From Prolixibacteraceae bacterium (GTDB taxonomy: Bacteria > Bacteroidota > Bacteroidia > Bacteroidales > Prolixibacteraceae), in NCBI GenBank assembly GCA_019856515.1, contig CP082230.1, forward strand, positions 1,302,001 to 1,366,000: DNA of 64,000 nt. The letters are read 5' to 3'. Position 1 is the first letter of the stretch. Each line of letters begins with the position of its first letter. Position numbers and translations under genes: made by a program. The notes beneath the pieces were generated by a model. That model made no database searches and was not told where the DNA came from. It was given only the letters and a program-made list of their open reading frames with translations. Below, piece by piece: positions 58,001 to 64,000 of the stretch.

Positions 58001-58123
58001 TGCGGTATTCGGCACCAAAGAGATGGGCACTTTATTCAAAGCAATAACGCTTAACATCAATACCCCCAATAAAGTCATAAAGACAGATATGGGGCGTTGC
58101 ATCAAATATCTAATTATAACCAT
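55067..58123 (-). CDS. RND efflux pump inner-membrane subunit 1
   Basis: From the ATG at 58123 (a TTG precedes it) the product has 1018 residues and the full 12-segment RND layout: one N-terminal membrane segment (ISVFMTLLGVLMLSVIALN), two large periplasmic loops and two membrane blocks, including GVSLGIGMLIDNAIIVMDN in TM4 and the C-terminal VMAFIGIIVMLGVTVNDAIL in TM10. The AcrB Asp-Asp pair in TM4 is Asp-Asn here, and the TM10 Lys is Asn, as in many non-enteric RND subfamilies. It would work as a hetero-oligomer with subunit 2, now interrupted. No outer-membrane TolC-like gene is adjacent. The substrate is unknown. Confidence 0.92.
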   Translation of the reverse strand: MVIIRYLMQRPISVFMTLLGVLMLSVIALNKVPISLVPNTAVPKVTIRVDHAMASGDEIAHDVLEPLRVRLSTLSYLKEMTTTAYDHHGAIDLRFEYDVDMEKGIAQIQSKIDQWIPSMPSGYSRPVVLSHESTDIPMVKIQVVASGLSSSQLYPLVGMVFKKSFESLPGIAYVDYSGISPEVLEVVVDVDRLNLYGISLARCRARLLEEKIALGSLMVKDGKYRFPLRIENSSPNIEDRLSTIHLMLSDGSVIPITEFCKIGYRSHQDKGDHFFDQQKGVVMQVHRQSQARVMDVMSSLRGMRRELEEKYPNVSISFTEDQTNLLHESILSLESSLLLGGLFAFILLFLFLGRSYLPIIMSLVIPISLVLTMGIFYLFDISINIISIGGVSLGIGMLIDNAIIVMDNIGAYQRRWSSKGVEGCFQACVQGTSEVVGPLISSVLTTLAVFIPLIYLSGVAGFLFQQQAFALTATLVSSLLVSFIVVPLLYYILYVYHYKRGKISQTTTTLLYQWVEQRMTRLHDRVMGHQSVLLWIGIVWITFGLYPLMKIERKALPNLTEQQMVLWIDWNKKMTKTLLNSASKEVSLWLKPYSESVSVDVGTTTFEHQTAYVPMEHSHFYVRLKKASDKKKILFLLEKKMRNSYAFASWQWRAAENTLTQLVSSDQIPFIDIRFRTLNHDNSRYKISQIKYIHDFADNHGLKVASSGAVYPALSLIIDRDRCVRKGIAYQEVVSKLYRLVGRNSLMNLRSEGGKVEVLLQEASQGLSSIYQSEIDGVPLDYLIQFEPTTMPLCWVSDKEGRYISLYSMVPIANIDKILDDLEESPVIKSSFRIGLKGEYFSYKAEQRHMIQVIVLALLILYFILAAQFESFVQPLVVIVTLPLGMVGSFWCLWLSGQTLNVMAFIGIIVMLGVTVNDAILKIDTINTMRRRYPNRSVVDVVDEACELRLKPILMTTLTTVLALLPILFGGGLGNELQQPLALSVIGGLSIGTFMAIFWVPALYLQLTRWTEKGRQND

Positions 58124-58170
58124 CAAATCTTGATTTATTCAATTGTAAAAGTGGATGAAAGTTAAATCTA

Positions 58171-59226
58171 TTACAACTCATGAACTGCGACACCATGAGA
58201 AAGAAGCAAGTTATTCTCAACAATAACCTTGTCTCCTACTTCAACCCCTTTAACCACCTCAACTTCTGATCCACTACGACCACCCAAAACAACATCACGC
58301 CAAACCGCCTTGCCCTCTTGAACGACAAAAACAACGTACTTTCCATCTCGCTTGACAAGCGCTTTCATTGGCACAACAACAGAACGATGATCTGATTCTA
58401 TTTGGTAAGACACCTCCACATGCATCCCCTGAACTAATTTGGTTTTTGTAGGTAGCGCCATTCTCACAGCAACCAATCCTTTGTCATCTACCATAGGATC
58501 AATAGAGATGATAGTCGCAATATATTCTTTGTTCCCTTCGGCCATTCGTGCTGTCGCTTTATCTCCCACTTGCACTTTCATTAGGTCTTCCTCTAAAAGA
58601 GACGATTGAACACACATCAATTCGGGATTATACACCTCTGCAAGCTTCTTCCCTGCTGTAATATAATCTCCTACTCGTACCCCCATACCTGCAACGACAC
58701 CTGTTATAGGGCTATCTAAAAAACAGTCATCACGATGTGATCTTGCCACCTCCATCTCTACTCTTCGTAAAGATAAATGCGACCGTAAATCAATCGAACG
58801 AGCTTTGACAGAGGTTGGATCTAACTGATCCTCTGTTAAACCTTGATCAGATAACATACGCTTCCAAGTCAGTTTCGCCTCTTCAAACATAACTTGCTTC
58901 CGTTTCCAATCAAAATAGACCTCTTGTGTATCAAGTAGTGCCAACAATCGACCTTTGCCAACCATTTCTCCAACATGACATGGCAGCTTAAGTAGGTAGC
59001 CATTTCTTTTAAAATAGATAGCATAACGTTCCGTAGCATCAACACAACCTTGCATCTCTACCACCTTTGTAAGCTTTTTATGAACAGCTTCCTCTACCCG
59101 TACATCCACCGTAGCATATTGTCTTTCTGAAACAGCTTGTTCATCACCTCTCTTCTCTTCTGCAGGCTGACAAGCAACCCACAATAAAGAGATTATGATA
59201 TAAAACATGACACTATATTTTCTCAT
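58171..59226 (-). CDS. RND periplasmic adaptor (membrane fusion protein)
   Basis: This 351-residue lipoprotein has Cys19 in WVAC. Domains in order are a biotinyl-lipoyl-like half (CHVGEMVGKGRLLALLDTQE, about 78-98), an alpha-hairpin (about 100-160), the second lipoyl half (LDSPITGVVAGMGVRVGDYI), a beta-barrel (VGDKATARMAEGNKEYIATI) and a membrane-proximal domain (VVVPMKALVKRDGKYVVFVV). This is the classic HlyD/AcrA-type layout. It links the RND subunit to an outer-membrane channel. It precedes the two RND genes with a 47-base gap and follows the CxxC lipoprotein gene. Confidence 0.93.
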   Translation of the reverse strand: MRKYSVMFYIIISLLWVACQPAEEKRGDEQAVSERQYATVDVRVEEAVHKKLTKVVEMQGCVDATERYAIYFKRNGYLLKLPCHVGEMVGKGRLLALLDTQEVYFDWKRKQVMFEEAKLTWKRMLSDQGLTEDQLDPTSVKARSIDLRSHLSLRRVEMEVARSHRDDCFLDSPITGVVAGMGVRVGDYITAGKKLAEVYNPELMCVQSSLLEEDLMKVQVGDKATARMAEGNKEYIATIISIDPMVDDKGLVAVRMALPTKTKLVQGMHVEVSYQIESDHRSVVVPMKALVKRDGKYVVFVVQEGKAVWRDVVLGGRSGSEVEVVKGVEVGDKVIVENNLLLSHGVAVHEL

Positions 59227-59278
59227 ATCTATCCATTAATTCTTATTGCATTCAATTTGGAGATCATAATAAAACAGG

Positions 59279-60028
59279 TTAAGTATTAGATTCAGATTGT
59301 TTCTTTAAAGTAACTGGAAACATAATCGACACAGGTGACGGGAATGCCCCATCTTGCCCAGGAGTCCAAGGCCCTATTTTATATATTTGATCCACCAGAT
59401 AACTGTAATCTTGCTCCTCCATATGTTCTTTAATATCGACATCTTTAACCTTTCCATCTACACCAACCACAAAACAGATCAATATTTCATGCGATGCCAC
59501 CAATGGCATACTATAATCTAATCCTTTTATTGCTTCAACAAACGTCCCTTGCGTCATACGAGGTTTAATCCTTACTTGAGAATATCTATAAACAATATCA
59601 TCGCGATCTACTTCTTTATGGTTTAGAATATGATCCAACTCATACAACTCTTGTACAACACAATAACTATCCAATTCAAATCGGGTAACCACTTTCCCTT
59701 TATCTACATAATATAACATAGGAAACATCCCATAGTTAAGATCTTTAGCCACTGTCCCCCTCCGATTTTTGGCTCCATTAATGGATTGAATATATTTTTT
59801 AGAGTCACTCACCACAGTAAGTAAAGAGTCATCATGTGCGCTAATAAAATCATAAGTTCGACGCATACAGCCTTGACACCCACTAGGAGGTAACACAAGA
59901 ACATACCCCTTATGCGTTGGATAATATCCTCCAATCGTTTCTGCCAACGACACCTTAGACGAGGTAGATTGACACCCTGTCATAATCCATGAGCTTAATA
60001 TGAGGATGCAAAAAACAAATCTTTTCAT
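59279..60028 (-). CDS. Lipoprotein with CxxC thioredoxin-like part and TonB-C-like part
   Basis: Started at the ATG at 60028 it has 249 residues with a lipobox MTGC (Cys19). The N-terminal half includes KGYVLVLPPSGCQGCMRRTYDF (Cys51, Cys54), placed after a beta strand as in thioredoxin-like domains, although no cis-Pro loop is obvious. The C-terminal half (about 165-245, QGTFVEAIKGLDYSMPLVAS, then FVVGVDGKVKDVDIKEHM and YKIGPWTPGQDG) resembles the TonB C-terminal/energy-transducer-like domain found in many Bacteroidota lipoproteins. It lies directly before the RND adaptor gene (52 bases), so a role near the pump is inferred. I do not recognise a named family for the whole protein. Confidence 0.65.
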   Translation of the reverse strand: MKRFVFCILILSSWIMTGCQSTSSKVSLAETIGGYYPTHKGYVLVLPPSGCQGCMRRTYDFISAHDDSLLTVVSDSKKYIQSINGAKNRRGTVAKDLNYGMFPMLYYVDKGKVVTRFELDSYCVVQELYELDHILNHKEVDRDDIVYRYSQVRIKPRMTQGTFVEAIKGLDYSMPLVASHEILICFVVGVDGKVKDVDIKEHMEEQDYSYLVDQIYKIGPWTPGQDGAFPSPVSIMFPVTLKKQSESNT

Positions 60029-60101
60029 TTTAGGTTCACTTTTATAAAATAACACTTTTCAACAAGATATTATTATTAGTCTAATTTCTACATACACGGG
60101 T

Positions 60102-60287
60102 TGTTCATAAAAGAGTTCATTTCCCACTGCAATACCAATACACCGAAAATGCTAAACTTTATAGCCTAGTCTATAGAGTGATACCCTATCAGGTATAGTA
60201 TGTCACCCTCTCCTTTAATATAAAAAGAAAAGGGATACTAAGATCTTGAGAATAAGATATGGTAGGCTTATTTTCTTTTTATGAACA
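60102..60287. repeat. Possible MITE-like element
   Basis: An exact 11-base inverted pair (TGTTCATAAAA at 60102, TTTTATGAACA at 60277-60287) bounds a 186-base AT-rich stretch with an internal imperfect palindrome (GTGATACC...GGTATAGTATGTCAC, about 60175-60212). It fills most of the gap between the DUF4221 and CxxC-lipoprotein genes. No coding frame was found. A pair of chance AT-rich repeats cannot be excluded. Confidence 0.3.
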
Positions 60288-60308
60288 GGCCTTGATTTTA
60301 AAGATGAG

Positions 60309-61508
60309 TCATGACCTCTTCATCAATTCAAAACATTGGAACTTCAGTTCATCTTCCGATACATTTGGATCATCAGGATGAAATTGTTGTACATAAAACC
60401 CCCTTTCTCCTACAAAGAATTTATGACTCACATATTTTCTATCCTCAAGTTTTTTCTCTGCAATCTGCTCAAAATTTTCATTATAAACTAAAATTGAAAT
60501 AGTTTTATAAGTCCAATATTTATATTTGGTCTTTTTTACAAGCTCTTTATCCAAGCCATGTTCTACCACACGATAATAGACATGACGGAAAGGATCACGA
60601 AGTAAACCTGTGTATAAATAAGGGGTTGTCATATCATAAAAGCTAAGCCCCTTATTTACCAAACTTGGATCACATTTCTCCACTTTATATGCAGAGCCAT
60701 TTTTAATATTCACATCTCCAACCTCTTTACTTGACAAATCATATGAAACCAAACTTTCTTTCATACCATAACTCACCAGTAATGATTTGTCGTCCAATGA
60801 CAAACAGACGGATGGCCTAGCGCAAGTCAACCCCCATAAGTAGCCCTGTATATCCTTTGGAAAAGGCATAAAATATTGGAATGAATCACTCTTAATATCT
60901 AATGAAAACAGGGTGTTACTGTTCATAAAAAAGGAACTACTATCTGGATTTTTATCTGGTGCAGCAGCCATATAGATCAGGTTATCTACATTAGTAAAGT
61001 TCGTATGTTCGTTGAACCACACAGTACATGTTTCATCACTCATTGATCCTTTCAATAATACAACGTTCTTTACAGGATGTCCCTCGCCATCAACCCAAGA
61101 CAGATTGTATGTCAATGGACTATTAACCAAGAAACTATCTTTGCCTAACTTTTGAATTATATTTGCATCTCCAACATTATCTTTCCCACTCTTAGCCAAT
61201 TTAAACAACTTACGCTCCTTCTTCTCAGATAAGGACACCTCGGATACGACATTATTATTTTTATTATAATAAATAAGATACTCCTCACCCTTCTTATCTC
61301 CATGATAATAAGTAAAACGACCTTGATCCACATCAAACTGATTAGATACAGGAACAGAGATAAGTTCGCCTCTCTTTATAATAAATTTATCTTCATTATT
61401 TTCAACACAAGAAAACAGAATAAAAGAAACAACCAGGATAAGCCAATTATATTCCATTGGACGAATGTTCTTTATTTTACTTAACATTAATCTAAATTTT
61501 AAATCCAT
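60309..61508 (-). CDS. DUF4221-type beta-propeller lipoprotein (copy 1)
   Basis: This 399-residue protein has a lipobox LFSC (Cys34, when started at the ATG at 61508; an internal ATG just before EYNWLILVV would also keep the leader). The mature part is DUF4221/6-bladed-propeller-like: beta repeats around SFLVNSPLTYNLSWVDGEG, SVCLSLDDKSLLVSYGMKES and a conserved C-terminus GLLRDPFRHVYYRVVEHGLD and FHPDDPNVSEDELKFQCFEL. DUF4221 has no known reaction. It lies 56 bases behind copy 2. About 42 residues near the N-terminus are identical to copy 2. Confidence 0.82.
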   Translation of the reverse strand: MDLKFRLMLSKIKNIRPMEYNWLILVVSFILFSCVENNEDKFIIKRGELISVPVSNQFDVDQGRFTYYHGDKKGEEYLIYYNKNNNVVSEVSLSEKKERKLFKLAKSGKDNVGDANIIQKLGKDSFLVNSPLTYNLSWVDGEGHPVKNVVLLKGSMSDETCTVWFNEHTNFTNVDNLIYMAAAPDKNPDSSSFFMNSNTLFSLDIKSDSFQYFMPFPKDIQGYLWGLTCARPSVCLSLDDKSLLVSYGMKESLVSYDLSSKEVGDVNIKNGSAYKVEKCDPSLVNKGLSFYDMTTPYLYTGLLRDPFRHVYYRVVEHGLDKELVKKTKYKYWTYKTISILVYNENFEQIAEKKLEDRKYVSHKFFVGERGFYVQQFHPDDPNVSEDELKFQCFELMKRS

Positions 61509-61564
61509 ATAGGAGATTAATAAATTTCACCAACTACATCATCTACTTTAAACTACACAATGAT

Positions 61565-62734
61565 CTATTTCAGTTCAAAACATTGAAACTTCAATTCATC
61601 TTCTGACAAATTCTGATTGTCAGGATGAAACAACTGAACATACAGCCCTTTTTCTCCTACAAAAAACTTTCTACATGCATATCTACCTGATGCTAATCGA
61701 CGAGAGCCAATCTGTTCAAAGCTCTCATTATAAACCAAAACAGAGATATCTTTATACAACCAATATTTATATCTGGTCTCTTTCACTAATTCTGCATCCA
61801 GCCCATGCTCCACAATACGATAATATACCTTCCGATAGGGATCTCGTATAAGTGAAGTATACAGATATGGTGTGGTCATATCATATACATATATGTTATT
61901 TTGCCTATATTTCGAACCTCTTGGTTCTACCTCATAATTAGCCCCATTTAAAATCGAAATCTCACGAGATGTTTTGGTTTTAAGATCATACGAAATCAAA
62001 GATTTCATCATCGGATAATTCAGTAGTAGTTTTTTTTGATCTAGAGACAAACAGATTGTAGGCATACTACAATTAATCCCCCATAAATCCTCCTGTACTC
62101 TCTTAGGAAAAGGCATAAAGTATCGAAAAGAATCTGTCTCCACAGCCCATTCAAACAAAGTATTACTGTTTTTATAAAAAGAGATACTCGATAAATCCTT
62201 ATCCGGTGCCGCTCCGACATATATTCTGTTGTTCACCTTTACAAAAGGAGAGCGTTCGCCAAACCAAATTGTCGACGTCTGATTATTCGATGAACCTTCA
62301 AGAAAGGCTATATGTTTGACAGGATGTCCATTTCTATCCACCCACGACATATTATAAGTTAATGGACTATTAACCAAAAAACTATCTGTTGTGAGTTTCT
62401 GCACTATCATTGCATCCCCAACATTATACTCACCACTAGTGGCCAACGAAAACAACTTATGCTCTGATTGTTGAGACAAGGACACTTCCGATACAACATT
62501 ATTATTCTTATTATAATAAATAAGATACTCTTCCCCCTTCTTATCACCATGGTAATAAGTAAAACGACCTTGATCCACATCAAACTGATTAGATACAGGT
62601 ATAATCAACTCCTCTCCCAATCTCAATGTCTTCTGATCGTTCTTTGTATTGTTGCAAGAGAAAAGAAAAGCAATTGCCAATAGTCCTACTAAAAACTGTT
62701 GGCTTATTTTATAAACGTCCATTTTCTTTACCAT
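61565..62734 (-). CDS. DUF4221-type beta-propeller lipoprotein (copy 2)
   Basis: This 389-residue protein has a leader VGLLAIAFLFSC and lipid Cys27 (an ATG at 62722 would shorten it by four residues). It has the same domain order as copy 1, ending RDPYRKVYYRIVEHGLDAEL and NQNLSEDELKFQCFELK. Similarity to copy 1 is moderate along most of the protein, but PVSNQFDVDQGRFTYYHGDK and the following 22 residues are identical. It is preceded by a small secreted-protein gene, a neighbour relationship often seen for Bacteroidota propeller lipoproteins and small peptides. Confidence 0.82.
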   Translation of the reverse strand: MVKKMDVYKISQQFLVGLLAIAFLFSCNNTKNDQKTLRLGEELIIPVSNQFDVDQGRFTYYHGDKKGEEYLIYYNKNNNVVSEVSLSQQSEHKLFSLATSGEYNVGDAMIVQKLTTDSFLVNSPLTYNMSWVDRNGHPVKHIAFLEGSSNNQTSTIWFGERSPFVKVNNRIYVGAAPDKDLSSISFYKNSNTLFEWAVETDSFRYFMPFPKRVQEDLWGINCSMPTICLSLDQKKLLLNYPMMKSLISYDLKTKTSREISILNGANYEVEPRGSKYRQNNIYVYDMTTPYLYTSLIRDPYRKVYYRIVEHGLDAELVKETRYKYWLYKDISVLVYNESFEQIGSRRLASGRYACRKFFVGEKGLYVQLFHPDNQNLSEDELKFQCFELK

Positions 62735-62944
62735 CTATTTTAGTAAAATAAGTACATCAGCCTATTTATATTATTACCCCGGATCTCTTAAAGTATTTTT
62801 ACTGCTAGAAATAAATATCTTGCATAAATTCAATCATATAGAGGTAGCATAAAGTATCTCAACATAAGTACTTATAAAGAAGAGGATACAATAAAAGAAT
62901 AAGTACCCTCTTCTTATCTAAATTTATTTCAGCATCATGTCTTA

Positions 62945-63175
62945 CTACTCTGCAACAGTTGCAATATTCCCCTTTTCCACAAACTTAGGTGCTGGTGATG
63001 GACTAGGAGTAATAATGATAGTTGGAAGACATGAACCATTTTTCACCAAACAATTACACCCATCAAAATGACGCAAAGGAATTTGGACAGTTCTAATGTC
63101 TTTTGTTGCATAAACACTCGTTACGATTGTAGCAACGAAAAGCACTAGTAAGGAAATTTTCGATCTAGTTTTCAT
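62945..63175 (-). CDS. Small secreted Cys-containing protein
   Basis: This 76-residue product has a clear signal peptide (KISLLVLFVATIVTSVYA, cleavage after VYA likely). The mature about 53 residues contain three Cys (CNCLVKNGSC), a Pro/Ser-rich run (TPSPSPAPK) and an acidic C-terminus. It resembles in size and position the NVEALA-type small proteins encoded beside propeller lipoproteins, but the NVEALA motif itself is not present. It is the first gene of the minus-strand cluster that continues with two DUF4221 genes. It could be a processed peptide or a small envelope protein. Confidence 0.6.
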   Translation of the reverse strand: MKTRSKISLLVLFVATIVTSVYATKDIRTVQIPLRHFDGCNCLVKNGSCLPTIIITPSPSPAPKFVEKGNIATVAE

Positions 63176-63395
63176 AGTAATAAATTTAAGTTAACGTTAC
63201 ATGAAGATAATATATCACCTCTTTTAATCAAAATATTTTTTAACAATAATTAAATCTATCTAACAATACTATCTCTAACATCCCATTTAATAAGCACAAT
63301 CATCTCCACTCACTTAATTCATAATAGAAATTATTGTATTTTAGACACTTTTTCACAGAACACCATTTATTATCAATTTATAAACAATCCGAAGT

Positions 63396-64000
63396 ATGAT
63401 CTTTAAAGCAATAAAGACAATAATAAAAAGGAAAGAACTCCTAGTTACACTACTTTGCATTTTAACACTATCCTGTGCCAACCCTACAAAAGATAAAGAC
63501 ATATTAGGACTAAAAGGAGAGGTAAAAGAGTGTCATGAGACCAGATACGATGCACAGAAAAAAGATGGAAAATGGACAAAAAGCTACATACAACAGTACG
63601 CATTCGAGAATTTCTACATGAATATCGAGGGCAATTACGACTCTATAAAATACAAAGATCAAGACAATAAGATTATTATGTATCTCATCCCTGAAAGAAA
63701 AGATGGGCGAATAGATGTCGAGAAGATATTTGATGCGGATGGACAGTTAATGTATTCGCAGAAATACCAATACTATTCAGACTTTGAAACCTACTACGAA
63801 AAGCTCACTCCTAACGGACTAAAAGAGATGGAATTTAGGGTAAGCTATGATATCTATCATCGCATCAAATCGATGAAGTATAAGCTCTTCACATATAAAC
63901 AAAAGGTAGATTCATCCATCGATGATAAAAAGAATAAAGCATTAAAATCATCACAAAAGCCTATAGACATCAGTAATTATGATGTAAAATACACCTATAA
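63396..64000 (+). CDS. Unrecognised lipoprotein, 3' end outside the window
   Basis: An open frame starts at the ATG at 63396 and runs to the right edge without a stop (201 codons). The leader KELLVTLLCILTLSC gives a lipid Cys at residue 27. The mature part (LKGEVKECHETRYDAQKKDG, then KIFDADGQLMYSQKYQYYSD and the YDIYHRIKSMKYKLF segment) has short beta repeats that resemble YD/RHS-like or DUF-type repeat lipoproteins of Bacteroidota. The gene is divergent from the small secreted-protein gene; the gap between holds both promoters. I cannot name a family. Confidence 0.7.
   Translation, partial: MIFKAIKTIIKRKELLVTLLCILTLSCANPTKDKDILGLKGEVKECHETRYDAQKKDGKWTKSYIQQYAFENFYMNIEGNYDSIKYKDQDNKIIMYLIPERKDGRIDVEKIFDADGQLMYSQKYQYYSDFETYYEKLTPNGLKEMEFRVSYDIYHRIKSMKYKLFTYKQKVDSSIDDKKNKALKSSQKPIDISNYDVKYTY

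Noticed and set aside
1..64000. CRISPR array, rRNA or tRNA genes
   Set aside because: No regularly spaced direct repeats, cas genes, rRNA landmarks or tRNA cloverleaf sequences were seen by eye; a tRNAscan or CRISPR finder run would settle it.

Overview
The window looks like chromosomal DNA of an AT-rich member of the Bacteroidota, probably a Marinilabiliales/Prolixibacteraceae-type organism (placement is inference). It has two SusC/SusD pairs with a hybrid two-component regulator, a third SusC/SusD-like pair, sulfatases, BACON-domain lipoproteins, DUF4221 lipoproteins, many Cys-lipobox signal peptides, and TAnnTTTG-like promoter boxes with little Shine-Dalgarno signal. Both ends cut genes: a DUF4136-like lipoprotein at the left and an unrecognised lipoprotein at the right.

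Region by region. 1-8.2 kb: partial lipoprotein, MBL-fold hydrolase, hisS, outer-membrane porin, a GNAT/CDGSH pair, a TMEM175-like channel, a formylglycine-type sulfatase and a tiny lipoprotein. 8.2-9.95 kb: accessory DNA with a ~130-bp imperfect palindrome, a tandem 23-bp repeat, and a decayed group IIC intron sitting directly behind the intrinsic terminator of the next gene. 10-16.9 kb: a GHL10-type glycosidase-like lipoprotein, a GT9-DUF2520-kdsC-maf cluster (envelope sugar and nucleotide housekeeping), a PLP decarboxylase and map. 17-22.3 kb: a SusC-like/SusD-like/PepSY-TM operon that I read as metal-chelate uptake. 22.7-27.7 kb: a Cof-type phosphatase, a GC-rich dispersed-repeat-like element, a BtuB-like receptor with a BtuG-like beta-propeller lipoprotein, and uridine kinase.

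27.9-50.3 kb is a complete polysaccharide utilisation locus (PUL). A divergent hybrid two-component system (HTCS) regulator faces a long minus-strand operon: susC1-susD1-susC2-susD2, two BACON lipoproteins, GH18, GH18, sulfatase, GH18. All three GH18 enzymes keep the DxxDxDxE motif and end in the same cysteine-free MopE-like Asp-rich tail. The set suggests endo-cleavage of a sulfated, GlcNAc-containing glycan at the cell surface.

50.6-63.2 kb is a minus-strand cluster: a small Cys-containing secreted protein, two tandem DUF4221 lipoproteins, a lipoprotein joining a CxxC thioredoxin-like region to a TonB-C-like region, an RND adaptor and two RND pump subunits. The second pump gene is split by an intact ISL3-family element (51320-52663) flanked by a perfect 8-bp target duplication. 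Removing the element and one duplication restores one uninterrupted frame, so the knockout looks recent.
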